From Terriglobia bacterium (GTDB lineage: Bacteria > Acidobacteriota > Terriglobia > Terriglobales > Acidobacteriaceae), in assembly GCA_020073385.1 (NCBI GenBank), contig JAIQFH010000047.1:1-61899 (forward strand): a DNA stretch of 61,899 nt. Reading direction: 5' to 3'. This document shows positions 43,168 through 50,825 of this stretch, one piece after another. Made by a program: the position numbers and the translations under genes. The notes beneath the pieces are model-generated. The model made no database searches and was not told the origin of the DNA. It saw only the letters and a program-made list of their open reading frames with translations. Each line of letters opens with the position of its first letter. Position 1 is the first letter of the stretch.

Positions 43168-43599
43168 ATGCCTATTCGCAGAGTCTCTTCATTGGCTATT
43201 TTCTTCCTTGGTCTTGCCGTATCCGCTGAATCTCAGCAAAAGCAGATCAAGTACGTACCTGTGAAGTCGACGTCGCGTACGTCGGCACAAGAGATGTACA
43301 CCGCATATTGTGCCGTCTGTCACGGCGTCGACGGCAAAGGACGGGGTCCGGCTGCCGAGGCGCTTAGGGTGGCACCGTCAGACTTGACGATGCTCGCCAA
43401 GAGAAATGGCGGCATGTATCCGTCCGACCACGTCACAAGTTCGATCCGAGGCGATTCGCACCTGCCGGCACACGGCGCAAGAGAAATGCCTGCTTGGGGT
43501 CGTGAGGTGTTCTGGCGGATGAGCCAGGGCCAGACCTCCGAAGTGCAGTTGCGGGTCAGTAACTTGAACCGGTATATCGAATCGTTGCAGGCGAAATAA
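43168..43599 (+). CDS. periplasmic c-type cytochrome
   Basis: This 143-residue protein starts at 43168 (MPIRRVSSLAIFFLGLAVSA), behind a GGGAGGTGG ribosome binding site. It has a cleavable signal peptide and one haem-binding motif, YCAVCHGVDGKGRGPAAEAL. The likely axial Met is in AREMPAWGREVFW. It is a class I monohaem cytochrome, acting as a soluble electron carrier or as a subunit of an oxidase or dehydrogenase whose other genes are not in the window. Confidence 0.88.
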   Translation: MPIRRVSSLAIFFLGLAVSAESQQKQIKYVPVKSTSRTSAQEMYTAYCAVCHGVDGKGRGPAAEALRVAPSDLTMLAKRNGGMYPSDHVTSSIRGDSHLPAHGAREMPAWGREVFWRMSQGQTSEVQLRVSNLNRYIESLQAK

Positions 43600-43840
43600 T
43601 AAGGAGGATCTCCCGCAGACGTCACTCTGATGGAAAAGCTGAAGAAAACATTACCCAACTCAAACCGCGCGAGAACGAAATCCTCCGAAGGAAATCTTCG
43701 AGGTCTCACTGACCCTTCTTTCGCCTCCCGGAGGGCAATGTCCGCTACAGGACGCGGCACCCCCCCGCAGGCGAGATGCAGGTATTCGCGCTCGAATCGG
43801 CCAGCAAGTTCAAGATGAGCTTACTTCCTGGAGGCAAATT

Positions 43841-45928
43841 ATGAGATGCATTGGAATTCTAATGTTGGTCCTCTTCACATGTCTTATTTCGGCCATGTGG
43901 CTGCAAGCGCAAAGAACTACGCCGCCAGCTAGCGTAAACCCTCGCATGCCTCGGTTCTCGCGCAAGCCAGGCGTTCCGCAGACCCCGAACCGTCTCCGCG
44001 CGCAGGCCCCGGTCCCGCGCTTGCCTGCGACAGCCTCGCACGACATCATCTGGACGACATGCCCACCGGAGGCCGAAGCCCTGGACTCTGCGGTGTCGTG
44101 CGGCTACGTCCCGGTGCCGCTTGACCGCAAGCACCCCCAGCAGGAAAAGATAAACATCTACTTTGAGCTCTACCCTCACCAGAACCCTGGTCCGGCAGAG
44201 AGCGCGATCCTCTTCAACATTGGCGGACCGGGCTCAACTACGACGGGGCTTCGCTTTGGCTGGGTGCCAATCTTCTGGGGGAACATCGACGCCCATGACC
44301 TACTGCTCGTCGACGACCGGGGCCGCGGCCTCTCCGGGACAATCGATTGCCCGGAACTGGACCAGATTACCAGTACACATTTTATCAACGCAAACGACAC
44401 AGCATTGTGGGACCCAGCGGTGGCGGACTGCGCCGCAAAACTCGGGGATGCTGCGGGCCGCTATGGAACCGGAGAGGTCGGCCGGGACACTGAGGCCGTT
44501 CGGGCCGCCTTGGGGTACGACAAAGTGGACTACGTTGGTGTGTCCTACGGTGGAGTGGACGTTACCGCCTACGCCACTCGCTTCGGAGAGCACCTGCGCT
44601 CTATCGTTCTGGACGCGCCCGTTGGGACGCCCCGCTTGAAACAGTTCGCGGCTGAGCACTACAGCGCACGCGCAGAACCGCGCATGGTGCGACTGATCTG
44701 TCTGCGCTCACCGACTTGCTCCGCCGACCATTCCAGCCCGGACGCCGCCCTCGATCGACTTATCAAGAGCATTAGACTCGATCCGGTGGAGGGAGACGCG
44801 TACGACGCTAACGGCAATCTCAGACACGTGCGGATCGACGAGGCGTCCCTCCTCTATTATGTCATCGATAACCCGACCGGATACTTCACCAGCACGGGCG
44901 AACTTCTCGCAGCGGCCGCGTCACTGAAGCAAGGCGATCCGGTTCCGCTGCTCCGCCTGGGGGCGGAAGGGTCCTTTCGAGTCGTCGGTGAAGACGCCAC
45001 CAACTTCTCGGAAGGTGATGCCAGGGCGGTACTGTGCATCGACACTAACCAGCCTTGGAAATGGTCGGAACCGGTGTCTGAGCGAGAAGTCCAGTACGAG
45101 GAGGCGGTCGAAGAACTGCCCTCGAATTACTTCGCGCCGTTCTCGAAGCCTGCGGCAACTGGCTTATTGTTCAGCCTCTACTCGAGACGGTGCCTCTGGT
45201 GGGAGAGGCCCACTCCGTCCTCGCCTGTCGCACCGCCTCACGCCACTTACCCCTCTGCACCGACCCTGGTGCTGACGGGCGATATAGACGCGGTCGTGCC
45301 CCTTGAGGAAACGACCAAGGTCGCTGCGCTTTTCCCCAACAGCACCTTCTTGACGCTGGCGGGGGTGGGCCACGCCGGCATCGAATGGTCGCAGTGCGCG
45401 AGAAAACTCGAATCGCAGTTCCTCGAGACGCTGGAGCCTGGCGATGTCAGCTGTGCCCGTACGCCCGAAATCGTCTGGCCCGCGGTTGGACGTTTTCCGC
45501 TGCTGGCCAAGAACGCGCGCGCTGCCGCAGTTGATCCTGACGGTAACAATCAAATCGGCCAAGCTGAACGCAAGGTAGTCACCGTAGCCGTGGCCACCGC
45601 AACCGACGCCGTGCAGCGCAGCATTATCGGTTTCGGCGATGGAGTTGGGCTCAGGGCTGGCACATTCCACACTAACTACGGCGATGGCAGCGTTTGGACT
45701 ACCACCTTAACCAATAGCGCGTTCTCTAAAGACGTCACGGTGAACGGAACAGTAACTTGGAACTACGGTGGCGCGCTCGTGGCTGATCTGTTCGTCGGCG
45801 GATCGGGAACGGCTAGTGGCAGCCTGCACGTCGAAGGGACATGGGAGGCCCCCGGGCCGGTGGGGAACTTCAAGGTCACCGGCATACTCGGCGGCAAGCA
45901 GGTGGCCGTGCTTGTGCCGGAAGCGTGA
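43841..45928 (+). CDS. secreted alpha/beta hydrolase, S33 tripeptidyl-aminopeptidase-like
   Basis: This 695-residue protein follows a GGAGG ribosome binding site. The signal peptide is MRCIGILMLVLFTCLISAMW. The N-terminal alpha/beta hydrolase domain has the oxyanion strand FNIGGPGSTTTG, nucleophile Ser235 in GVSYGG, Asp in VLTGDIDAVVPLE and His in GVGHAGIEW. These are the features of TAP-type S33 peptidases and related esterases. After about residue 560 comes an extra beta-rich C-terminal domain (TNYGDGSVWTTTLTNSAF), absent from ordinary TAPs and perhaps carbohydrate- or surface-binding. The gene is followed by a good terminator hairpin, so it is probably monocistronic. Confidence 0.85.
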   Translation: MRCIGILMLVLFTCLISAMWLQAQRTTPPASVNPRMPRFSRKPGVPQTPNRLRAQAPVPRLPATASHDIIWTTCPPEAEALDSAVSCGYVPVPLDRKHPQQEKINIYFELYPHQNPGPAESAILFNIGGPGSTTTGLRFGWVPIFWGNIDAHDLLLVDDRGRGLSGTIDCPELDQITSTHFINANDTALWDPAVADCAAKLGDAAGRYGTGEVGRDTEAVRAALGYDKVDYVGVSYGGVDVTAYATRFGEHLRSIVLDAPVGTPRLKQFAAEHYSARAEPRMVRLICLRSPTCSADHSSPDAALDRLIKSIRLDPVEGDAYDANGNLRHVRIDEASLLYYVIDNPTGYFTSTGELLAAAASLKQGDPVPLLRLGAEGSFRVVGEDATNFSEGDARAVLCIDTNQPWKWSEPVSEREVQYEEAVEELPSNYFAPFSKPAATGLLFSLYSRRCLWWERPTPSSPVAPPHATYPSAPTLVLTGDIDAVVPLEETTKVAALFPNSTFLTLAGVGHAGIEWSQCARKLESQFLETLEPGDVSCARTPEIVWPAVGRFPLLAKNARAAAVDPDGNNQIGQAERKVVTVAVATATDAVQRSIIGFGDGVGLRAGTFHTNYGDGSVWTTTLTNSAFSKDVTVNGTVTWNYGGALVADLFVGGSGTASGSLHVEGTWEAPGPVGNFKVTGILGGKQVAVLVPEA

Positions 45929-45977
45929 GCAGACCATAGTCGAGAAACGTCCGTGCAAACACGTATTGGACTCGTCT

Positions 45978-46000
45978 GGCCGCCTGACATTCGGGCGGCC
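45978..46000 (+). terminator. rho-independent-like terminator after S33 peptidase
   Basis: GGCCGCC (45978-45984) pairs with GGCGGCC (45994-46000) around a 9-nt loop. It is followed by CTTCTT, about 50 bp after the stop codon. This is the clearest intrinsic terminator in the window. Confidence 0.7.
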
Positions 46001-46271
46001 CTTCTTGCATATCACGCGACGGATTGATGGCCGATGCTCGATTCGAGCAGCACCAACTGCGGCCACGATCGAACGATGCCCGTTGAGGATTCGGGTCGAA
46101 TGACGGGCAACTCGTCAGTTGGGCATTTGCCATCCCTGGCGAAAACCTCAACTTCTGGGTGGCCGACGATTGAGAAATTGGCGCCTGCCTAAAACCGGGT
46201 ACAAAGCTGTACGTGGGCCGCGGTCCGGGCGCGACTCCGCAATAGGACGCACCCGGAAGGTGTTCTCCTCA
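46001..46271. other. convergent intergenic region with degenerate repeat
   Basis: No gene is visible between the S33 peptidase and the AhpD-like gene. Around 46148-46187 the sequence (CAACTTCTG ... GCCGAC and, on the other strand, TGGCCGACGATTGAGAAATT) resembles the dispersed 33-bp repeat with many changes. It may be one or two decayed copies. Confidence 0.3.
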
Positions 46272-46631
46272 CTAGCGACTGCTGGCATTGGCCGGCTTGA
46301 CCGCCGCGGCGAGGTCGAATAATTTCACTGCTAGTGCGCCGTGAGTAACAGCGGCCCCCGCTCGCAGCGCGGCGGCCAGCAGCGCCGCTTCCGTGACCTC
46401 TTCGCGAGTGGCGCCCGCACCCTTAGCTGCGTGAGTGTGCACATCAAGGCAATAAGGGCACTGAGTTGTGCATGCCACCGCAATCGCGATCAATTCTCGG
46501 TACTTTCTGGGGATAGCGCCACCGTCCCGCCCAACGGTCTTGTCGAAATCTACGAAGGCGGAGAATTCCGTTGGCGCGAGCTGCTTGAATTCGCCCAGCC
46601 GTTTTAGGTCTTCAGAATCGTGATAGTGCAT
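46272..46631 (-). CDS. AhpD-like carboxymuconolactone decarboxylase family protein
   Basis: This 119-residue protein has a strong AAGGAGG site located inside the end of ridA. The AhpD-type redox motif CPYCLDVHTH (CxxC plus conserved His) sits in the all-helical CMD fold (YRELIAIAVACTTQ, GAGATREEVTEAALLAAALR). Members with this motif are disulphide reductases or peroxidase partners rather than decarboxylases. The gene overlaps ridA by 20 nt and ends the HxlR-flanked operon. Confidence 0.88.
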   Translation of the reverse strand: MHYHDSEDLKRLGEFKQLAPTEFSAFVDFDKTVGRDGGAIPRKYRELIAIAVACTTQCPYCLDVHTHAAKGAGATREEVTEAALLAAALRAGAAVTHGALAVKLFDLAAAVKPANASSR

Positions 46632-47118
46632 CGTTCCTCCTTAATTGTGTGATACTTCTCTCTTTCGGGTGCAGCAGGAAAATTAGTTCAAGTTCGACCG
46701 GCATGCCGCCTGGCAGTGATGAATTGCCGAAGGCCAAGCGAGTGTGTCGGCCCCCTTCGAAGACCTCATTCAATAACTCAGAAGCGGCGTCGGCGATAGC
46801 CGCGTGCTCTTGAAAGTCAAGGGCACACGCCACATGTACCCCAAGGCGCACTACTCCAGCCAACCGATTCAGGCCAACGGCATCCCTTGCTACGGCCAAA
46901 GCGTTGGCAACAGCGAGTTGAGTTGCCCTTCGACCCGATTCAATGGTCAGTTCCTGTCCAACTCGGCCTACAAACGCTGCCGCTCCATGTTCGACGGGCA
47001 ACATTCCACTTACAAATAGCAAGTTCCCCGCTTCTACTGCAGGCACGTAATCCCCGAGAGGCCGTGGCGTTTCCGGCAGGGCTAGTTGTAACAGCCGTAT
47101 ATTAGCTTCTATAGTCAT
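46612..47118 (-). CDS. RidA/YjgF family protein
   Basis: This 168-residue protein has the RidA core (VPAVEAGNLLFVSGMLPVEH, ATQLAVANALAVARDAVGLN, RLGVHVACALDFQEHAAIAD). Canonical RidA hydrolyses reactive 2-aminoacrylate-type enamines and imines. This sequence belongs to a divergent branch that lacks the usual RxEIE-type C-terminal signature (it has GMPVELELIFLL), so imine deaminase activity is not certain. It starts 11 bp after the reductase gene, and its last 20 nt carry the start of the AhpD-like gene. Confidence 0.85.
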   Translation of the reverse strand: MTIEANIRLLQLALPETPRPLGDYVPAVEAGNLLFVSGMLPVEHGAAAFVGRVGQELTIESGRRATQLAVANALAVARDAVGLNRLAGVVRLGVHVACALDFQEHAAIADAASELLNEVFEGGRHTRLAFGNSSLPGGMPVELELIFLLHPKERSITQLRRNDALSRF

Positions 47119-47129
47119 CGGTTTAGTGT

Positions 47130-47813
47130 TTAGGTCCGCGCGATCAGAGAACCAATCGCGTCAGCGCTTCCCGGCCGCCACTGGTCTCCCAGCAACTTGT
47201 AATTCATACGGGGGAAGAAGCCGTAGCGTTGTCCCATCTCTCCACTGAGCAGAGTCATCCTCTCGATGGTGCGGGCATTCTTCAAACTGCCCGCGTCGAT
47301 GTAACGGAAAGGCGTGCCTTGAGTTAGTTCGAGAAAGATCTGCTTCGCCCCGGCATCGTCGCCGACGACGAATACATCACTTAATGTGTCTCCGAACCGA
47401 GGCGCGTCGAAGACTTCCCACCAAACATTCTTGAACGCACCCACTACACGCGTTTCGGGCAGGCGGGCCTGGATCTGTTCCGCGCCGCTGGTATCCCACG
47501 GCAGGATGAAGTCACTGTAGTCGTCGTTGAAGGGGTTGGTAATGTCAATGAGCAGTTTCCCGCGCAAAGCGGGACGTAACGGATCCAATTGATCAAACAG
47601 GCCGTCGCGGATGAACATCGCCGGCAGTACGATCGGAGCGTTTGTAGCATGTTCATAGCTGCCCGCCTTGATATTTGCCCGGCGCAAGCCCGAAGCGATT
47701 CGTTCTGCTCGCGACAGATCACGTGAACCGAGGACCACTGCATGCCCGCGATCGGCAAACATCGCCGCCAGCCGCACCCCCATCCTTCCCGTTCCAAGTA
47801 TTCCAATCTGCAT
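47130..47813 (-). CDS. NAD(P)-binding oxidoreductase, F420-NADP reductase-like
   Basis: This 227-residue protein has an N-terminal Rossmann motif GILGTGRMGVRLAAMF and a cofactor 2'-phosphate-type loop (LGSRDLSRAE), like F420-dependent NADP reductases and related pfam03807 proteins. LLIDITNPFNDDYSDF and VVGAFKNVWWEVF are typical internal motifs. The C-terminal about 70 residues are more variable. The true substrate is uncertain. First gene of a three-gene unit (reductase, ridA, AhpD-like), divergent from the HxlR regulator. Confidence 0.82.
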   Translation of the reverse strand: MQIGILGTGRMGVRLAAMFADRGHAVVLGSRDLSRAERIASGLRRANIKAGSYEHATNAPIVLPAMFIRDGLFDQLDPLRPALRGKLLIDITNPFNDDYSDFILPWDTSGAEQIQARLPETRVVGAFKNVWWEVFDAPRFGDTLSDVFVVGDDAGAKQIFLELTQGTPFRYIDAGSLKNARTIERMTLLSGEMGQRYGFFPRMNYKLLGDQWRPGSADAIGSLIART

Positions 47814-47837
47814 GTCTTCCTTCTCCTTTTCGGTTGT

Positions 47838-47908
47838 ATCTACGTACTAGATGGAGTAGCGCTGAAGACGACTCGCGTCTCATGAAGAATCGGGTTACCA
47901 TTTGGTAA
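47838..47908. promoter_or_regulatory. two candidate HxlR operators
   Basis: ATCTA-CGTAC-TAGAT (47838-47852) and TTACC-ATTT-GGTAA (47895-47908) are exact dyads in the 100-bp divergent region between the reductase operon and the hxlR-like gene. HxlR/YodB-type regulators bind short dyads in such positions. The second dyad ends 5 nt before the HxlR start and would block its translation or transcription start. Confidence 0.5.
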
Positions 47909-47913
47909 GTCGC

Positions 47914-48255
47914 ATGGTCGTCAAGAGACGCAAGAGCAAGGTGCCGCCGCCCCCTTCCGACTGTCCTCTCAGTCAATGCATGCATTTGCTCGCGGGTGCG
48001 TCGACGGCGGATGTGATCTGGTTCCTGCGGGAAGGTGAGCGCTGCTTCACCGAGCTTCAACATGACGTTGCGGGAGTTTCAGCGAAGGTGCTCACAAATT
48101 GCCTTCGCAAGCTGGAACGCGAAGGAATCATAGAGCGGATCACCCGGCAGACATCGCCGCCCACCGTTTGGTACTCCCTCACGCACGGCGGACAGGAACT
48201 GAGCGGGGCCCTCATGGATGTCGTGGAGATCGCCCAGCGGCTCAGACGGACCTAG
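47914..48255 (+). CDS. HxlR family transcriptional regulator
   Basis: This 113-residue winged-helix protein is read from the ATG at 47914 (MVVKRRKSKVPPPPSDCPLS). The HxlR fold is clear: FTELQHDVAGVSAKVLTNCL as the recognition part, EREGIIERITRQTSPPTVWY as the wing, and a C-terminal dimerisation helix. Two cysteines close to the N-terminus (DCPLSQC) are in the position used by redox- or aldehyde-sensing HxlR proteins. It is divergent from the reductase-ridA-AhpD operon, its likely target. Confidence 0.88.
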   Translation: MVVKRRKSKVPPPPSDCPLSQCMHLLAGASTADVIWFLREGERCFTELQHDVAGVSAKVLTNCLRKLEREGIIERITRQTSPPTVWYSLTHGGQELSGALMDVVEIAQRLRRT

Positions 48256-48448
48256 GCGTTCTTGAGATGCCGCCGGATTCAGCGTTGCTCTTTCCTGGCG
48301 CTCTCGCATTGACCGAGTCGATCAACTCTCTGGGTCGTCTGTGATTCGCCCCAATTGGTCGCGCCTGCACTTCAGCCAGGCCTTCGCTGGGCCCCTCTGG
48401 TCCCCGGCAAACTCAGCCGTAAACCAAGCATCGAGGGTGACGAAGTCT

Positions 48449-49135
48449 TTACTCGCGAGTGGCCCGTTCCAGACGGAGGCGATTGAGAATGCGGATACGC
48501 TTTCGATCGACGGCGATGATTCCGGCTTTGCGTAGTTCCCCTAAAGCCGCAGTCACGGACTCACGATAGACACGCAGGTGCTCGGCGATTTCCCGGTGCG
48601 TTAGATCCTCCACACACTCTTCTTGTGCGCGATCAAGTAGCAAACTGGCGATGCGCGGAATCAGATTGCGAAAGGAAGTGGCCTCGAGGTCGAGGAGTAC
48701 TCGGACAAAGCGCTCGCTAACGAGATCGAGTAAGCGGCGGGTGACGACTGGGTATTGCTGAAGAACCGCCTCGAGTTCCGCGCGGTCGATGATGCGAATG
48801 CGCGACGGTTCCGTGGTTCGGGCTGAGCAGTGATACATGCACTGGCCGACGCAGCCCATTTCGCCAAAAATCGCGGGCGGTTTCAGCTCGGCGATGATCA
48901 ACTTGCGCGCGCCGAATATACGAAAGGTTTGCACTTCTCCTTTCTCGAGAAGAAATAGCCGCTCGCCACTCTCACCTGATCGGAAGAAAGTGTGCCCCTT
49001 CCGAAAGTCCCGCAGTTCACTGCCTTGCTCGATCGCCCCCAGACAGGCCACGGGAAGGCCCTTGAAGAGATCCACAGCGGAAAGCGCCGCGAACTCAACC
49101 AAGCTCCCGGACGTGTTGGCAACGGTGCTCGGCAT
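48449..49135 (-). CDS. Crp/Fnr family transcriptional regulator
   Basis: This 228-residue protein is read from MPSTVANTSGSLVEFAALSA; the frame upstream to 49243 is not protein-like. The N-terminal cyclic-nucleotide-binding fold (FRKGHTFFRSGESGERLFLL, then GEVQTFRIFG) lacks the residues that bind cAMP in CRP. The C-terminal winged helix (LTHREIAEHLRVYRESVTAA) provides the recognition helix. Four cysteines lie in the central region (GCVGQCMYHC) plus one later (EECVED), so a redox or metal ligand is possible. A matching operator lies in its divergent promoter region. Confidence 0.9.
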   Translation of the reverse strand: MPSTVANTSGSLVEFAALSAVDLFKGLPVACLGAIEQGSELRDFRKGHTFFRSGESGERLFLLEKGEVQTFRIFGARKLIIAELKPPAIFGEMGCVGQCMYHCSARTTEPSRIRIIDRAELEAVLQQYPVVTRRLLDLVSERFVRVLLDLEATSFRNLIPRIASLLLDRAQEECVEDLTHREIAEHLRVYRESVTAALGELRKAGIIAVDRKRIRILNRLRLERATRE

Positions 49136-49189
49136 GGCAAAAAGATTCTTATTCCTTCTGATCGCCGGCGTAACGAATCGGCAAGCGAA

Positions 49190-49205
49190 TGTAACCCAGA
49201 TTACA
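49190..49205. promoter_or_regulatory. Crp/Fnr-type binding site TGTAA-N6-TTACA
   Basis: A perfect dyad, TGTAACCCAGATTACA, lies 55 bp upstream of the regulator's start (leftward) and 80 bp upstream of the AhpD-like gene (rightward). It has the spacing of Crp-family sites. Its position suggests autoregulation and control of the divergent gene. Confidence 0.65.
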
Positions 49206-49284
49206 CAGTTTCGACGGAACCTGCGCGAGGCCGAGTAATCCAACAGACACGCGAGAACAAAACGCGATCACAGGAGAACAATCA

Positions 49285-49830
49285 ATGTCGAGACTACCAG
49301 CAATTCAGACCGAAACTGCCAGCGGTAAGGCGAAGCAGCTGCTCGATGCCGTGCAGGCAAAACTGAAAATCACACCCAACATGACGCGGGTCATGGCCAA
49401 TTCTCCCGCAGTACTGGAGGGGTATTTGGCCTTCAACGGAGCACTTGCCGGCGGAAACCTGCCCGCCAAGCTGCGTGAGGAGATCGCGCTGGAGGTGGGC
49501 GAGCAGAATGCCTGCCAGTATTGCGTCTCGGCGCACACGGCGATCGGCAAACTGACCGGACTTACCGACACCGAGATTGAGCAGGCACGCGAAGCGCGGT
49601 CAAGCTCACCGAAACACACGGCGGCGCTCGTGTTTGCACGGCAGGTGGTCGCGAACAAGGGCCAGATCACCGATGGCGACTTTGAAGCTGTGCGGCAAGC
49701 GGGATTCAGCGATGGCGAAATCGCGGAGATCGTCGCGCATGTCGCTCTGAACGTCTTCACCAACTATTTCAATACCGCAGCGCAAGTGGACGTCGACTTT
49801 CCAAAGGTCGCGCTTCGGCGTGCGGCGTAG
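49285..49830 (+). CDS. AhpD-like peroxidase-related protein
   Basis: This 181-residue helical protein of the carboxymuconolactone decarboxylase superfamily has the redox motif CQYCVSAHTA (CxxC and His) near residue 78. The flanking helices are ALEVGEQN and IEQAREARSS. The length matches the longer, peroxidase-associated branch. It lies downstream of a Crp/Fnr-type site and divergent to that regulator, so it may belong to an oxidative or redox response. It is followed by an NTF2-like gene after about 80 bp. Confidence 0.85.
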   Translation: MSRLPAIQTETASGKAKQLLDAVQAKLKITPNMTRVMANSPAVLEGYLAFNGALAGGNLPAKLREEIALEVGEQNACQYCVSAHTAIGKLTGLTDTEIEQAREARSSSPKHTAALVFARQVVANKGQITDGDFEAVRQAGFSDGEIAEIVAHVALNVFTNYFNTAAQVDVDFPKVALRRAA

Positions 49831-49912
49831 TCAAATCACAGCTGCCAGGGAGGACTACCGAATCGGGTCTTCCATGGCTGCTGTATCGCGAATCACGGAA
49901 GCGAGGTAGGCG

Positions 49913-50326
49913 ATGGTTACGTCAACGATTGTTCCGCCTTTTACCGAAGAGAGTGCTCTCTCCAAGGTACAAATGGCGGAGAATCTATGGAACACGCGCG
50001 ATCCAGAACGGGTGGTTCTGTCTTACACCGAAGACTCGGAGTGGCGGAATCGGACGGAGTTCTTGAAGGGCCGGGAGGAGATCCGGGCATTTTTGCGGCG
50101 GAAGTGGGCTCGGGAGCTGGACTACCGCCTGAAGAAAACGCTGTGGGGATTTCGCCAGAACCGGATGGCGGTGAAGTTCCATTACGAATGGCACGACGAT
50201 AGCGGGCAGTGGTTCCGGAGTTACGGCAACGAATTGTGGGAGTTCGCTCCCAACGGGCTTATGCAGCGCCGTGAAGCCAGCATCAACGATATGCCAATCA
50301 GCGAGGGCGATCGCTTGCTGCCGTAA
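49913..50326 (+). CDS. NTF2-like protein (DUF1348)
   Basis: This 137-residue protein has the SnoaL/NTF2 cone fold typical of DUF1348. [40 protein letters not shown] and [20 protein letters not shown] match the family throughout. The biochemical role of DUF1348 is not established. It lies downstream of and on the same strand as the AhpD-like gene and may share its transcript. Confidence 0.85.
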   Translation: MVTSTIVPPFTEESALSKVQMAENLWNTRDPERVVLSYTEDSEWRNRTEFLKGREEIRAFLRRKWARELDYRLKKTLWGFRQNRMAVKFHYEWHDDSGQWFRSYGNELWEFAPNGLMQRREASINDMPISEGDRLLP

Positions 50327-50429
50327 TGCCAGATGCGGCCCCCATCCCCGTCTTCCTTGCAACACGCGATCGCGGAGTCTCGTTTCGGGGATGATCGCGC
50401 CGAATCAGCCGTACCAAGGGACCCTTCCT

Positions 50430-50632
50430 ATGCCTTTCGAACTGACTGTTGGGCTGTTGGTTGTCGATCCCGAGAAGTATGCTCAATATCGCTCAGAAAT
50501 CGCACCCTTGCTTGAAGCCGCGGGCGCAGATTCCGATACGACTTCGAAGTCGCTCGAAGCTTAAAGAGCGAGGCAGGTCATGACATCAATCGTCTCTTAG
50601 TGATCCAGTTTCTGGACCGCGCGCTCTTTCCG
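50430..50632 (+). pseudogene. frameshifted DUF1330 gene
   Basis: The frame from the ATG at 50430 reads MPFELTVGLLVVDPEKYAQY and then SEIAPLLEAAGA, a good DUF1330 N-terminus, but ends at 50564. The family pattern continues in another frame from about 50522 (GRRFRYDFEVARSLKSEAGH, then DINRLLVIQFLDRALFPD). After that the sequence degenerates. One frameshift near 50520 plus a damaged 3' end therefore inactivate the gene. Intact members are about 95 residues and of unknown function. Confidence 0.7.
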
Positions 50633-50825
50633 GATGGCTCCTGGATGACGAGCTACTCTGAAGTAAATCCCAAGGTAAGGGTTGCCGACCACCCGCGCGG
50701 AATGCGGCGGCGGGGATGCCAGCGTCTCTAGTGCAAGCCCGTTGCACGGCGCTTGCGAGATTCTTGTTGACCGAACTAAGATCGGCGCTGAGCTGAACAA
50801 TCTTGAATCAGCCAAAAGTGCTTGC

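Noticed and set aside
43630..43818. 62-codon frame between cytochrome c and S33 peptidase
   Set aside because: It is rich in Arg/Ser/Pro without motif, and the region reads as an intergenic leader.
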